From Roseitranquillus sediminis (GTDB lineage: Bacteria; Pseudomonadota; Alphaproteobacteria; Rhodobacterales; Rhodobacteraceae), in assembly GCF_016918935.1 (NCBI RefSeq), contig NZ_JAFFOB010000005.1, positions 248,001-312,000 of the forward strand: 64,000 bases of DNA. The letters run 5' to 3'. Shown here piece after piece: positions 36,879-46,416 of the stretch. Below the pieces are notes generated by a model, which had not been told where the DNA came from, searched no databases, and was given only the letters and a program-made list of their open reading frames with translations. The translations under genes and the position numbers were made by a program. Each line of letters starts with the position of its first letter. Position 1 is the stretch's first letter.

Positions 36879-37957
36879 CAGGTCTCCCTCGACTCGAAGT
36901 CGATGCGCGGATCGACGAAGACGTACATGAGGTCGCTGAGGATGCCGACCACGAGGCCGATGAGGCCGAAGAAGAACAGCGTCCCGAAGATCACCGGGTA
37001 GTCGCGCGCCACCGCCGCCTCGAAGCCGAGGCGGCCCAGCCCGTCGAGCGAGAAGATCGTCTCGATGATGAGGCTGCCGGAGAAGAACACGCCGATGAAG
37101 ACGGACGGAAAGCCCGCGATGACGATCAGCATCGCGTTGCGGAAGACATGGCCGTAGAGCACCCGGCTCTCCTTCAGCCCCTTCGCCCGCGCCGTCACGA
37201 CGTACTGCTTGCGGATCTCGTCGAGGAACGAGTTCTTGGTCAGCAGCGTCAGCGTCGCAAAGGCCGAGATCGTCAGCGCGATCACGGGAAGCGCGATGTG
37301 CCAGAAATAGTCCGCCACCTTCCCGATCAGGCTCAACTGCTCCCAGTTGTCGCTGACGAGCCCGCGCAGCGGGAAGATCTGCCAGTAGGACCCGCCGGCG
37401 AACAGGACCAGCAGCAGGATCGCGAAGAGGAAGCCGGGGATCGCGTAGGCGACGATGATCAGCGCCGAGGTCCAGGTGTCGAAGGTCGAGCCGTCCTTCA
37501 CCGCCTTGCGGATGCCAAGCGGGATAGAGATGATATAGGCGATCAGCGTCGACCAAAGGCCGAGCGAGATCGACACCGGCATCTTCTCCCAGACGAGTTC
37601 GAGCACGCCGATCGAGCGGAAGTAGCTCTCGCCGAAGTCGAGGCGCATGTAGTCCCACATCATCGACAGGAAGCGCTCGAGCGGCGGCCGGTCGAAGCCG
37701 AACTGCGCCTCAAGCTCGGCGATGAATTCGGGCGGTAGGCCGCGTGCGCCGGCATAGCCCTCGCCCGTCTGCGACTGCAAGGTCTCGGAGCCGCCGCCGG
37801 CGATGCCTTCGAACACGTCGCCCGAGCCCTCGAGCTGCGCCAGGATCTGCTCGACCGGGCCGCCGGGGACGAACTGCGTCAGCACGAAGTTGATCACCAT
37901 GATCCCGAACAGCGTCGGGATCACCAGCAGCAGCCGTCGGAGGATGTAGGCGCCCAT
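36878..37957 (-). CDS. yejB: Peptide ABC importer permease YejB
   Basis: This 359-residue OppB/DppB-like permease starts [21 protein letters not shown], the standard first helix. A periplasmic loop with [12 protein letters not shown] and [17 protein letters not shown] follows, then five helices. The EAA contact motif lies in [27 protein letters not shown]. It starts 4 bases after the stop of yejA and overlaps yejE by one base. Order and size match yejABEF of E. coli. Confidence 0.94.
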   Translation of the reverse strand: MGAYILRRLLLVIPTLFGIMVINFVLTQFVPGGPVEQILAQLEGSGDVFEGIAGGGSETLQSQTGEGYAGARGLPPEFIAELEAQFGFDRPPLERFLSMMWDYMRLDFGESYFRSIGVLELVWEKMPVSISLGLWSTLIAYIISIPLGIRKAVKDGSTFDTWTSALIIVAYAIPGFLFAILLLVLFAGGSYWQIFPLRGLVSDNWEQLSLIGKVADYFWHIALPVIALTISAFATLTLLTKNSFLDEIRKQYVVTARAKGLKESRVLYGHVFRNAMLIVIAGFPSVFIGVFFSGSLIIETIFSLDGLGRLGFEAAVARDYPVIFGTLFFFGLIGLVVGILSDLMYVFVDPRIDFESRET

Positions 37958-37961
37958 GAGA

Positions 37962-39839
37962 TTAGAGCGCGCCCTTCGCCTTCAGCGCGGCCTCCTTCTC
38001 GGGATCGACCCACCAGAGGTCGAGGAAGCCCAGCGAAAAGGGCGGCAGCGGGTCGGGGTGCTCATAGATGTCGTAGTAGGCCACGAAGTAGCTGTCGTTG
38101 TACCATTGCGGCACCCAGAACCGCTTGGCCCGGAGCACGCGGTCCAGCGCCTTGACGGCAGTGACCATCTCCTCGCGCTCCGCGGCCGCCATCACGACGT
38201 CGATCAGCCGGTCGATCGCCGGGTCGCTTACGCCAGCCGAGTTGAATACGTCGCCCAGCCCGTCGGTCCCGAAGTACTGCTTCAGGCCCGCTCCGGGCTC
38301 GTAAGCCATCGGGAACTGGTCCGTCGTCATGTCGAAGTCGAAGTTGCGCGTGCGGTCGGTGTACTGCGCAGGGTCGATCCGGCTGTAGCTGGCGTCCACG
38401 CCCAGCGCCTTGAGGTTCTGCACGTAGGGGTTGATGACCCGGTCGAAGGTCGGGCTGTCGTCGAGGATCTCGACGCTCAGCACCTGGCCGTCCTTGCGGC
38501 GCATCCCGTCGTTGCCGACCTCCCAGCCCGCCTCGTCGAGCAGGCGCGAGGCGCGGCGCAGGTTGCCGCGGTCGAGCTGCCGGTCCGGGTCGCTCTCCGG
38601 CGGCACCACGGCGGGCTCCGTCAGGATGCTGGCGTCGAGCAGCCCCTCGTCGACCAGCGGCTGCAGGAGCGCGAGCTCGCCCTCGGACGGCACCCCATCG
38701 GCGGCCAGCTCGCTGTTCTCCCAGAACGAGCCGATGCGGTCGTAGAGGCCGTAGAACAGCGTCTCGTTCGTCCACTCGAAGTTGAACATCAGCCCCAGCG
38801 CCTCGCGCACGCGCGGGTCCTGGAACTGCGGCCGGCGCAGGTTGATGGCGAAGGACTGGCCCGTGGCGATGGTCTCGTCGGGCAGCTCGACCTTGGCCAC
38901 GGTGCCGTCCTGCACCGCAGGGAAGTCGTAGCCCGTCGCCCAGGTCTTGGACGAGTTCTCGTTGCGGAAGGTGTAGGCGCCGGCCTTGAACCCCTCGAAG
39001 GCCGCGTTCGAGTCGCCGAAATACTCCACGCGGATCGTGTCGAAGTTGTTGCGCCCCACGTTCAGGGGGTGGTCCGCGCCCCAGTAGTCCGGGTTGCGGC
39101 GATAGACGATGCGCTGGTTGATGTCGTAGCGGTCGAGCATGTAGGGTCCCGAACCCACCGCCGGCTCCAGCCGGCTCTCGTCGAGCCCCGCCTCGTTGGC
39201 CTCGAACCATGCCTTCGACATGATCGGCAGTCCGCCCACGCCCTCGATCACGTCGCGCTTCGGGCCCTCCTCGCGGAAGTCGAACCGGATCCGCCGCTCG
39301 TCCAGCACCTCGGCGCTCTCGACCTGCTGGCCGAGAACGGCGCGGTAGGATGGCAGCCCCTCCTCGAGGAACAGCTCGTAGGTGAAGAGCACATCCTCGG
39401 CCGTCAGCGGCGTGCCGTCCGCGAAGGTGACGTCGTCGCGCAGGGTGAAGATCACCCACTCGCGGCCCTCGGGATATTCGATCGTCTTGCAGAGCAGGCA
39501 GTAGGACGAGCCGATCTCGTCCGCGACCGTCGTCAGCATCGACTCGAAGAAGATCGAGGAGAGGTACCCGGCGCGCCCCTTGCGCGTATAGGGGTTCATG
39601 CTGTCGAACGTGCCGGACCACCAGAGCGACATCTCACCGCCCTTAGGCGCATCCGGATTGACGTAGTCGAGATGCTCGAAGTCCGCCGGATACTTCAAGT
39701 CGCCGAAGGTCGAGATACCGTGGGAGACGATTGTCTCCTGCCCGTCGGGCGCGTCCTGCGCGGCTGCTGCCCCGGCAAACGCCAGCGTTGCGGCCCAAAA
39801 CGTCGACCTCGCGGCGAACGTGACGCGGTGCAGCGGCAT
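37962..39839 (-). CDS. yejA: Periplasmic peptide-binding protein YejA
   Basis: This 625-residue exported solute-binding protein (cluster C / SBP_bac_5) has a Sec signal ending near [10 protein letters not shown]. The mature protein starts with the YejA-type segment [29 protein letters not shown]. Later blocks YLLDRYDIN-like, RRNPDYWG and FFGDSNA-like follow the family order. It captures oligopeptides in the periplasm for YejBEF. A GGGAAGGAC ribosome-binding site precedes the ATG. It is the first gene of the four-gene operon, with about 120 bases of leader to the cytochrome c gene. Confidence 0.93.
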   Translation of the reverse strand: MPLHRVTFAARSTFWAATLAFAGAAAAQDAPDGQETIVSHGISTFGDLKYPADFEHLDYVNPDAPKGGEMSLWWSGTFDSMNPYTRKGRAGYLSSIFFESMLTTVADEIGSSYCLLCKTIEYPEGREWVIFTLRDDVTFADGTPLTAEDVLFTYELFLEEGLPSYRAVLGQQVESAEVLDERRIRFDFREEGPKRDVIEGVGGLPIMSKAWFEANEAGLDESRLEPAVGSGPYMLDRYDINQRIVYRRNPDYWGADHPLNVGRNNFDTIRVEYFGDSNAAFEGFKAGAYTFRNENSSKTWATGYDFPAVQDGTVAKVELPDETIATGQSFAINLRRPQFQDPRVREALGLMFNFEWTNETLFYGLYDRIGSFWENSELAADGVPSEGELALLQPLVDEGLLDASILTEPAVVPPESDPDRQLDRGNLRRASRLLDEAGWEVGNDGMRRKDGQVLSVEILDDSPTFDRVINPYVQNLKALGVDASYSRIDPAQYTDRTRNFDFDMTTDQFPMAYEPGAGLKQYFGTDGLGDVFNSAGVSDPAIDRLIDVVMAAAEREEMVTAVKALDRVLRAKRFWVPQWYNDSYFVAYYDIYEHPDPLPPFSLGFLDLWWVDPEKEAALKAKGAL

Positions 39840-39960
39840 TGTCCTTCCCTCCCAGGCTTTTCGGATCGGGTCAGGCTAGTTGCGCGGCGGTCTCTTTCAC
39901 AAGCTTCTGGCTCTCAAGTTCCGGTGAGTCCCGCGTCATCGGCCACCAGATGTGCCGCGA

Positions 39961-40497
39961 TCAGCTGCCGATGCTCCCGAGATAGGCAATGAGGTCGGCG
40001 CGGTCCTCGACGTCGGACAGGCCGCGATACGTCATCTTCGTTCCCGGCGCGTACTCGGAGGGGTTCGCGAGAAAGCCGTTCAGCTCCTCCGGCGTCCACG
40101 CCAGGCCGCTGCCTCCAAGCTCCGCGAGGGTAGCGGAATAGGCGTAGTCGGCAACGGTCGCGACCGGACGCTCCACAACGCCATAGAGGTGCGGCCCCGT
40201 CGCGTTCGCCCCGTCCTCGAGCCGGTGGCACGCCGAGCACTGCCGCCACAATCCCTCTCCCGCAGCCGCATCCGCGGCCGCAAAGACCTCGGCGAAGGCC
40301 ACTTCCTCGACCGGCTCGCCGCCGCCCTCGTCTGCGTCTTCGACCTCGATCACGTAGGCCTGATGGATTTCCTCGCCGTCGTGGACGGGGGTGCCGACGT
40401 GGTAGATTGATTCGGCCGCCCAGCTTCCCATGAGGAAGACCAGGAGGGCGCCGCAGAATCCGCCGACGATCTTTACCCCAGTCATTGTGTCGAACAT
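39961..40497 (-). CDS. Membrane-anchored class I cytochrome c (cytochrome cy/c552-like)
   Basis: This 178-residue cytochrome has an uncleaved N-terminal membrane helix (about 8-27) and an acidic linker (EVEDADEGGGEPVEE). The haem domain has CSACH at 87-91 and the axial Met155 in GTKMTYRG. It resembles cytochrome cy/CycM of Rhodobacter and other alphaproteobacteria, which carries electrons from the bc1 complex to cytochrome c oxidase, or to photosynthetic reaction centres where present. The GC-rich haem domain is complete. It is divergent from the prephenate dehydratase gene. Confidence 0.93.
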   Translation of the reverse strand: MFDTMTGVKIVGGFCGALLVFLMGSWAAESIYHVGTPVHDGEEIHQAYVIEVEDADEGGGEPVEEVAFAEVFAAADAAAGEGLWRQCSACHRLEDGANATGPHLYGVVERPVATVADYAYSATLAELGGSGLAWTPEELNGFLANPSEYAPGTKMTYRGLSDVEDRADLIAYLGSIGS

Positions 40498-40607
40498 GTC
40501 GCGGTTCCGTCCAGCCCAGTTTCCGCGGGCTTAGTAGCCGCTTCCCTCGTGGGGGTTCAAGCGATATGAGCCGCGACCAAGTGCGCAGGGCGCGAAATGG
40601 GGGGAAG

Positions 40608-41441
40608 ATGAGGGGACGCATCGCCTTTCAGGGCGAGCTCGGGGCTTACTCGCACCAGGCGTGCAGGGAGACGCGGCCCGACATGGAGCCACTCCCCTGC
40701 CGCACCTTCGAGGACGCCATCGAGTCCGTGCGAAAGGGCGACGCCGAGCTTGCGATGCTGCCGGTCGAGAACACGACCTACGGCCGCGTCGCCGACATCC
40801 ACCGCCTGCTGCCGGCAAGCGGCCTGCACATCGTGGCTGAGTCCTTCGTGCGCGTGCACATCAACCTTCTGGGAGTCCACGGCGCGCGGCTGCACGACGT
40901 GCGGCGCGCGCTCTGCCACGTGGTGCTGCTGCCGCAATGCGGCGAGTTCCTGCGCGAGCACGGGATCGAGGGCGTCGTGACCTCCGACAACGCCCGCGCC
41001 GCACGCGAGGTGGCCGAGGCGGGCGATCCTTCGGTGGCCGCGCTCGCCTCCGATCTTGCGGCCGAGGTCTACGGCCTCGACATCCTCGCCCGGCACATCG
41101 AGGACCAGGCGCACAACACCACGCGTTTTCTACTGATGGCGCGCGAGCCCGACTACGCCCGCCGCGGCAAGGCCGGCATGATGACCTCGTTCGTGTTTCG
41201 CGTGCGAAACATCCCGGCCGCGCTCTACAAGGCGATGGGCGGCTTCGCGACGAACGGCGTCAACATGACCAAGCTCGAGAGCTACATGATCGACGGCAGC
41301 TTCAGCGCGACGCAGTTTTACGCCGACATCGAGGGCCATCCCGACGACCGCAACGTGCAGCTCGCGCTCGAGGAGCTGGCCTACTTCAGCACCAACGTCA
41401 CGTTGCTCGGGGTCTACCCCGCCGACCCGCGGCGGCGCTAG
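40608..41441 (+). CDS. pheA: Prephenate dehydratase
   Basis: This 277-residue monofunctional enzyme turns prephenate into phenylpyruvate for phenylalanine synthesis. The catalytic domain starts RIAFQGELGAYSHQAC and ends with the TTR-type motif HNTTRFLLM. A C-terminal ACT domain follows (about 185-270) with the Phe-binding ESYM motif in KLESYMIDG, so feedback inhibition is expected. No chorismate mutase domain is fused. I start at MRGRIAF; the ATG at 40566, with GGGGG upstream, would add 14 residues and is a real alternative. Confidence 0.94.
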   Translation: MRGRIAFQGELGAYSHQACRETRPDMEPLPCRTFEDAIESVRKGDAELAMLPVENTTYGRVADIHRLLPASGLHIVAESFVRVHINLLGVHGARLHDVRRALCHVVLLPQCGEFLREHGIEGVVTSDNARAAREVAEAGDPSVAALASDLAAEVYGLDILARHIEDQAHNTTRFLLMAREPDYARRGKAGMMTSFVFRVRNIPAALYKAMGGFATNGVNMTKLESYMIDGSFSATQFYADIEGHPDDRNVQLALEELAYFSTNVTLLGVYPADPRRR

Positions 41442-41896
41442 GCCGTCCGCTCCTCGACCTCGCGCGCGAAGGCCTGCATCCGCCGCTCCACGCGTGTGTC
41501 GATCTGCCCCCGGATCAGCCGCAGCGACTGGATCAAGAGCCGCCCCGACAGCCCCTCCGCCGTCAGATCCACCACCGCCTCGAGACGCGTCCGGCCCGGC
41601 CCCAGCGGCTCGAGCCGCACCGTCGCCGTGCCGGTCGCGCCGCCGACTCGCACGACGCCCCCCAGCAGGTGCGGCGGATCGTGGCGGTCAACCAAGACCT
41701 CGAACGTCCGTTCCTTGCCGGCGAGGTCGACGGCGCCACGCCAGGTCATGCCCGCGCCGGGCCGGTCGAGATTGTCGGCCCGCTCCAGTCGCGCGCCCCG
41801 GTCCCGCGCCAGCCACTCCCAGCGGCCGAAGTCCGACACCTCGCCCCAGACCGCCTCGACCGGCCGCGCGACTTCGGCCTCCGCCTCGAACCGCAC
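41438..41896 (-). CDS. SRPBCC (START-like) family protein
   Basis: This 152-residue protein has the SRPBCC fold pattern: an opening strand VRFEAEAEVARPVEAVWGEVSDFGRWEWL, alternating strands, and a long C-terminal helix (QSLRLIRGQIDTRVERRMQAFA). Such proteins bind hydrophobic ligands; no ligand can be assigned. The GTG start lies one base after the nudC stop, so the two genes are coupled. Its 3' end overlaps the prephenate dehydratase gene by 4 bases convergently. Confidence 0.8.
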   Translation of the reverse strand: MRFEAEAEVARPVEAVWGEVSDFGRWEWLARDRGARLERADNLDRPGAGMTWRGAVDLAGKERTFEVLVDRHDPPHLLGGVVRVGGATGTATVRLEPLGPGRTRLEAVVDLTAEGLSGRLLIQSLRLIRGQIDTRVERRMQAFAREVEERTA

Positions 41897-41897
41897 C

Positions 41898-42842
41898 TCA
41901 GTCCAGCCGGTCGGCGAGCCAGGCTTCCAGCAGGAAGCGGGCGATCGCGCCCGGCCGTGCGGGCAGGACGGCGTCGCTGGTCCCGGCAAGGACGTCCATC
42001 AGCTCCTCGCGCGTGAGCCAGCGCGCATCCTCGAGCTCGTTCGGGTCGAGCCGGATCTCGCGCCCCTCCGCCTCGCCGCGGCAGCCGATCATTAGCGAGC
42101 TCGGAAACGGCCAGGGCTGCGACGCCAGGTAGCCGACGCGCCCGACCCGCACGCCCGTCTCCTCGAAGGTCTCGCGCCGCACCGCTGCCTCCAGCGTCTC
42201 GCCGGGCTCCACGAAGCCCGCGAGCAGCGAGAACATCCGCTCCGGCCAGCCGGGCGAGCGGCCGAGGAGCACGCTGTTGCCGTGCGTCACCAGCATGATG
42301 ACGACCGGGTCAGTCCGGGGGAAATGACGCGCGCCGCATTCATCGCAGAGCCGCGTCCAGCCGGCGTCGGCAGCCTGGCTCGCGCCGCCGCAGCGGGCGC
42401 AGAAGCGATGCGTCGCATGCCAGCCGAGCAGCGCCTTCGCGGTGGCCGCAAGCTCCGCCTCGCGCGGCGAGAGGCGCGTCATCCGCGCCCTCAGCTCGGC
42501 GAAGACCTCGCCACCCGTCAGCGCCGGATGCGTCTGCTCCGAAGGGTCGGAGAACGCGCCGAGGCTCGGCGGCAGCTCCGCCGGCTCCCAGCCGTCGATG
42601 GCGCGCGCGTAACACGGGCGCCCGTCGTCCAGGCCCAGGAACACCTCCTCGTCCCCGCCCTCGAGGACAGGGTGGCCGACCGGCAGCCACGCCAGCGCAT
42701 CATCGGCCGTCAGAGGCTTGCCGCGCCAGATCGCGAGGACGTGCGCCCCGTCCCGCTCGGCCGGTTCCGCCGCCGCGCCGCGCAGATGCGCCGCCCGGTC
42801 GATGCCGCCGCCTCCGAAAGTCACCAGTTCGGCTTCGCGCAT
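41898..42842 (-). CDS. nudC: NADH pyrophosphatase / NAD-cap hydrolase
   Basis: This 314-residue Nudix hydrolase splits NADH into NMNH and AMP, and family members remove NAD caps from RNA. A zinc ribbon is visible: FCARCGG and LCDECGARHFPR. The Nudix box GFVEPGETLEAAVRRETFEETGV fits the GX5EX7REUXEEXGU consensus exactly. The NudC-specific SQPWPFPSSLM follows. The start MREAELVTF has a strong GGAGG site, and the frame is open for 85 codons upstream without homology. It is divergent from the cyclic-nucleotide phosphodiesterase gene. Confidence 0.95.
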   Translation of the reverse strand: MREAELVTFGGGGIDRAAHLRGAAAEPAERDGAHVLAIWRGKPLTADDALAWLPVGHPVLEGGDEEVFLGLDDGRPCYARAIDGWEPAELPPSLGAFSDPSEQTHPALTGGEVFAELRARMTRLSPREAELAATAKALLGWHATHRFCARCGGASQAADAGWTRLCDECGARHFPRTDPVVIMLVTHGNSVLLGRSPGWPERMFSLLAGFVEPGETLEAAVRRETFEETGVRVGRVGYLASQPWPFPSSLMIGCRGEAEGREIRLDPNELEDARWLTREELMDVLAGTSDAVLPARPGAIARFLLEAWLADRLD

Positions 42843-43035
42843 CCGACCTCCCCCGTCGCCCGGTCCGCGCGTCATGACACGGCGGCCACAGGGGCGCAAA
42901 CCCCGGCGCCGCTGCGGCAGGTTCCAATATCGTTGACCGAACCCGTTCCTCCGCCTAGACGCGAAAGCATCTGACATGTCCGTCCAGCTGCCGTGCTGGG
43001 ACAGAAGAAGGCCCCCAGCTTTTGCGGAGAACTCA

Positions 43036-45009
43036 ATGCGCAACCCGTTCCCGATGAGCCGCCGCGAGTTCCTCGTGGCAGGTGCCGCCGGCACCACCCT
43101 GACCGTGCTGCACCCCTATTCGGCGCTCGCGCAGGAGAACCAGGCGCACCTGCGCCTGATGGAGACGACGGACCTGCACGTCCACGTCTATCCCTACGAC
43201 TATTACGGCGACCGCGCGATCGACACGGTGGGCCTCGCGCGAACCGCCGCGCACATCGCCGACATCCGCGCCGAGGCCACGAACTCGATGCTGCTCGACA
43301 ACGGCGACTTCCTGCAGGGCAACCCGATGGGCGACTACATCGCCTACGAGCGGGGCATGTCGGCAGGCCAGATGCACCCGGTGATCGAGGCGATGAACAC
43401 GCTCGCCTACGACGCGGGCACGCTTGGCAATCACGAGTTCAACTACGGGCTCGACTTCCTGATGGCGTCGGTCTCGGGCGCCGACTTCCCGATCGTCTCG
43501 GCCAACGTCGCGACCACGCTCGGCGAGACGCCGACGCAGGACGAGACGCTGGTGCCGCCCTACGTGATCCTCGAGCGCGACCTCACCGATGGCGCCGGCA
43601 ACGCGCACCGGATCCGCGTCGGCCTGATCGGCTTCGTGCCGCCGCAGATCATGACCTGGGACCGCAAGCACCTCGAGGGCAACGTCGAGGCCCGCGACAT
43701 CGTCGAGACGGCCGAGGCCTGGGTCCCGCGCATGCGCGAGGAGGGGGCGGACGTCATCATCGCCCTCAGCCATTCGGGCATCGGTTCGCAGGAGCACACG
43801 CCGGGCATGGAGAACGCCTCGGTCCCGCTCGCCCGCGTCGCGGGCATCGATGCGGTGATGACCGGCCACAGTCACCTCGTCTTCCCGGGCGAGGACTATG
43901 TCGGCTTCGACGGCGTCGACCACGAGGCGGGCACGATCGAGGGGAAGCCCGGCGTGATGGCCGGCTTCTGGGGCAGCCACCTCGGCGTGATCGACCTGAT
44001 GCTCGAGCGCGACGGCGAGGGCTGGCGCGTCGTTTCGACCGAATCGTCGGTGCGCCCGATCTCCGAGCGCAACGCCGCCAACGAAGTCGTGCCGACCGTC
44101 GAGAGCCAGGAGGAGATTCTGGAGGCGGTCGAGGAAGAGCACCAGGCGACGCTGGACTACATCCGCCGCGCCGTCGGCACCACGGCCGCCCCGCTCTACT
44201 CCTACTTCGCGCTGGTGGCGGACGACCCCTCGGTGCAGATCGTTTCGAACGCCCAGCGCTGGTACATCGAGCAGATGATGCAGGGCACCGAGCACGAGGG
44301 GCTGCCGATCCTCTCCGCCGCCGCCCCGTTCAAGGCGGGCGGCCGCGGCGGCCCGGACTACTACACCGATGTCCCCGAGGGCGACATCGCGATCAAGAAC
44401 GTCGCCGACCTCTACCTCTACCCCAACACGGTCCGCGCAGTGCGCATCACCGGCGCGCAGGTCAAGGACTGGCTCGAGCGCAGCGCCGGCATGTTCAACC
44501 AGATCGAACCCGGCGCGACCGACGCGACGCTCCTGAACCCCGACTTCCCGTCCTACAACTTCGACGTGATCGACGGGGTCGAGTATCAGATCGACCTCAG
44601 CCAGCCGTCGAAGTTCGACCGCGACGGCAATGTCGTGAACCCCGAGGCCAACCGGATCGTGAACCTGACCTGGCAGGGCGAGCCGATCGACCCTGAGCAG
44701 GAGTTCATCGTCGCCACCAACAACTATCGCGCGGGCGGCGGCGGCAGCTTCCCCGGCGCCGACGGCACCACCACCGTCTTCGAGGGGCCGGACACCAACC
44801 GCGACGTCATCGTCCGCTACATCGTCGACCAAGGCACGATCCAGCCTTCGGCCGATGCCAACTGGCGCTTCGCCCCGCTGCCCGACACGACGGTCATGTT
44901 CGACACCGGCCCGAACGCCGCGCGCTACATCGCCGACGTCCGCGGCGTGGAGATCGAGGAGACGAGCGAGGTCCGGGAGGGCTTCGCCCGCTTCCGCATC
45001 CGCCTCTGA
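43036..45009 (+). CDS. cpdB: Tat-exported 2',3'-cyclic-nucleotide 2'-phosphodiesterase / 3'-nucleotidase
   Basis: This 657-residue bifunctional enzyme salvages nucleotides in the periplasm. A twin-arginine signal is visible ([13 protein letters not shown]). The metallophosphatase domain carries [41 protein letters not shown] and [11 protein letters not shown], the metal-binding set. The C-terminal 5'-nucleotidase domain (about 370-600) includes the substrate-stacking region [22 protein letters not shown] before the ATG at 43036 supports the start. It is divergent from nudC, another nucleotide-salvage gene. Confidence 0.93.
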   Translation: MRNPFPMSRREFLVAGAAGTTLTVLHPYSALAQENQAHLRLMETTDLHVHVYPYDYYGDRAIDTVGLARTAAHIADIRAEATNSMLLDNGDFLQGNPMGDYIAYERGMSAGQMHPVIEAMNTLAYDAGTLGNHEFNYGLDFLMASVSGADFPIVSANVATTLGETPTQDETLVPPYVILERDLTDGAGNAHRIRVGLIGFVPPQIMTWDRKHLEGNVEARDIVETAEAWVPRMREEGADVIIALSHSGIGSQEHTPGMENASVPLARVAGIDAVMTGHSHLVFPGEDYVGFDGVDHEAGTIEGKPGVMAGFWGSHLGVIDLMLERDGEGWRVVSTESSVRPISERNAANEVVPTVESQEEILEAVEEEHQATLDYIRRAVGTTAAPLYSYFALVADDPSVQIVSNAQRWYIEQMMQGTEHEGLPILSAAAPFKAGGRGGPDYYTDVPEGDIAIKNVADLYLYPNTVRAVRITGAQVKDWLERSAGMFNQIEPGATDATLLNPDFPSYNFDVIDGVEYQIDLSQPSKFDRDGNVVNPEANRIVNLTWQGEPIDPEQEFIVATNNYRAGGGGSFPGADGTTTVFEGPDTNRDVIVRYIVDQGTIQPSADANWRFAPLPDTTVMFDTGPNAARYIADVRGVEIEETSEVREGFARFRIRL

Positions 45010-45080
45010 CGATCAGCCGGGGCCGGCACCCGCCCGGCCCCGGCACCGAACCGCGGCGTCTCCCGCCGCGTTCCCGCCCC

Positions 45081-45806
45081 ATGAGCGGGCGCGTCCATTT
45101 CGGCACCTCGGGCTGGACCTACGACCACTGGCTCGGCCGCTTCTACCCGCGCGAGGAGCGCAAGCTCTCGCGGCTCCAGCAGTACGCCCGCAGCTTCCGC
45201 TCGGTCGAGATCAACGCCAGCTTCTACCGGATGCCGACGCCGCGGGCGATGCAGGCGTGGCTCGACGAGACGCCGGACGACTTCGTCTTCGCCGCCAAGG
45301 TCAGCCGCTTCATCACGCACCGGAAGCGCCTGCGCGAGCCGGATATCCACATCCCGATCTTCTTCCCCCGCATCTTCCAGCTGAAGCCGAAGCTTGGCCC
45401 GCTCCTCGTCCAGCTCCCGCCGAACTTCCGCTGCGACATGGGGCGTCTCGCTGCCTTCGCCGACCTGCTGCCGCCGCACCGCTACGCGTTCGAGTTCCGC
45501 CACGAGAGCTGGTGGAGCGAGGAAGTCTACGACTACCTCCGGTCGCGCAACCTCGCCTTCTGCCAGTACCACCTCGCCGGCCGCCTCAGCCCGAACGTCG
45601 TGACGGCGGATTTCGTCTATGTCCGCCTGCACGGGCCCGGCGCCGCCTACCAGGGCTCCTACGACGACCACACCCTGCAGGACTGGGCCGCGTGGGTCGG
45701 GCGCTGGCGCGCCGAGGGCCGCGACGTCTACATGTACTTCGACAACGACGAGAAGGCCTACGCCGCCGAAGACGCCCGGCGGATGCAGGATCTCGTGCCG
45801 GCCTGA
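45081..45806 (+). CDS. DUF72 (YecE-like) protein
   Basis: This 241-residue TIM-barrel-like protein belongs to DUF72. The family pattern is clear: GTSGWTYDHWLGRFYP at the start, SVEINASFYRMP, FVFAAKVSRFITH, FEFRHESWW and YMYFDNDEKAYA near the end. DUF72 proteins have no settled function. Standard length; cytosolic. It is followed by the SRP RNA gene on the same strand, whose own promoter lies just after the stop codon. Confidence 0.92.
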   Translation: MSGRVHFGTSGWTYDHWLGRFYPREERKLSRLQQYARSFRSVEINASFYRMPTPRAMQAWLDETPDDFVFAAKVSRFITHRKRLREPDIHIPIFFPRIFQLKPKLGPLLVQLPPNFRCDMGRLAAFADLLPPHRYAFEFRHESWWSEEVYDYLRSRNLAFCQYHLAGRLSPNVVTADFVYVRLHGPGAAYQGSYDDHTLQDWAAWVGRWRAEGRDVYMYFDNDEKAYAAEDARRMQDLVPA

Positions 45807-45818
45807 CCAGACACGGCC

Positions 45819-45847
45819 TTGCGGGACGCGGCATCGCTGCGTATATC
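45819..45847 (+). promoter_or_regulatory. Promoter of the SRP RNA gene
   Basis: TTGCGG (-35) and TATATC (-10) are separated by exactly 17 bases. The predicted start, 7 bases after the -10 box, coincides with the 5' end of the SRP RNA stem. The agreement of spacing and RNA end makes this convincing. Confidence 0.65.
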
Positions 45848-45853
45848 GCGCGG

Positions 45854-45949
45854 CGAGAGGTTGGCGCGGGCGGGCACCTCGCCAACCCGGTCAGGTCCGG
45901 AAGGAAGCAGCCGTAACGAGCCCGTGCTCGGGTCGTTGTCAGCCTCTCA
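45854..45949 (+). ncRNA. ffs: Small bacterial signal recognition particle RNA (4.5S)
   Basis: This roughly 96-base RNA contains the universally conserved SRP core, recognisable as GTCAGGTCCGGAAGGAAGCAGC, written here in two parts: GTCAGGTCCGGAAGG and AAGCAGCC. It has the GGAA tetraloop region and the Ffh-binding internal loop. The ends pair: GAGAGGTTGGC at the 5' side with GTCAGCCTCTC at the 3' side. It works with Ffh to target membrane proteins. Its position upstream of dnaX is typical for alphaproteobacteria. Ends are accurate to a few bases. Confidence 0.93.
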
Positions 45950-45988
45950 CCCCTCCCCTATCAAGTCGCGCGGCGCTAAGGTGCCTGC

Positions 45989-46360
45989 ATGAGCGAACCC
46001 GGCAAGAAGACCGAGTGGGCCGAGGCGCGGACCGATTGGGCCGAGGACCGCACCGTGCTCGCCAACGAGCGCACCTTCGCCGGCTGGATGCGCACCGGCC
46101 TGGCCAGCGTTGCCGTTGCGCTCGGTCTCCACGCGGTTTTCCGCGACCTGCAGCCGACGTGGATCGCCAAGGCCGCGGCCTCGGTCTTCGTCATAGCGGC
46201 GATCTACATATTCTGGACGGCGTGGCATAACGGCAGGCGCACCGGCAAGCGCGTACAGAACCACGAGGTCAGCGATCAGTCCGGCCGGCGGATGACGACG
46301 CTCGCCATCCTCCTGTCGCTCTCGTCGCTCGGCGTCGGAGCGATCCTGTGGCTTCTCTGA
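45989..46360 (+). CDS. DUF202 (YidH-like) membrane protein
   Basis: This 123-residue protein has the DUF202 signature LANERTFAGWMRTGLAS, followed by three hydrophobic helices (about 33-52, 58-75 and 102-123). The N-terminus is charged and cytoplasmic (KKTEWAEARTDWAEDRT). The family is uncharacterised. It lies between the SRP RNA and dnaX on the same strand. Coding is well supported by motif and codon use. Confidence 0.85.
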   Translation: MSEPGKKTEWAEARTDWAEDRTVLANERTFAGWMRTGLASVAVALGLHAVFRDLQPTWIAKAAASVFVIAAIYIFWTAWHNGRRTGKRVQNHEVSDQSGRRMTTLAILLSLSSLGVGAILWLL

Positions 46361-46416
46361 CGGTGGACGGCACCCGTCAGCGGCCTTAGGGTCGCCCGGT
46401 GCCGCAGCCCACCGAC

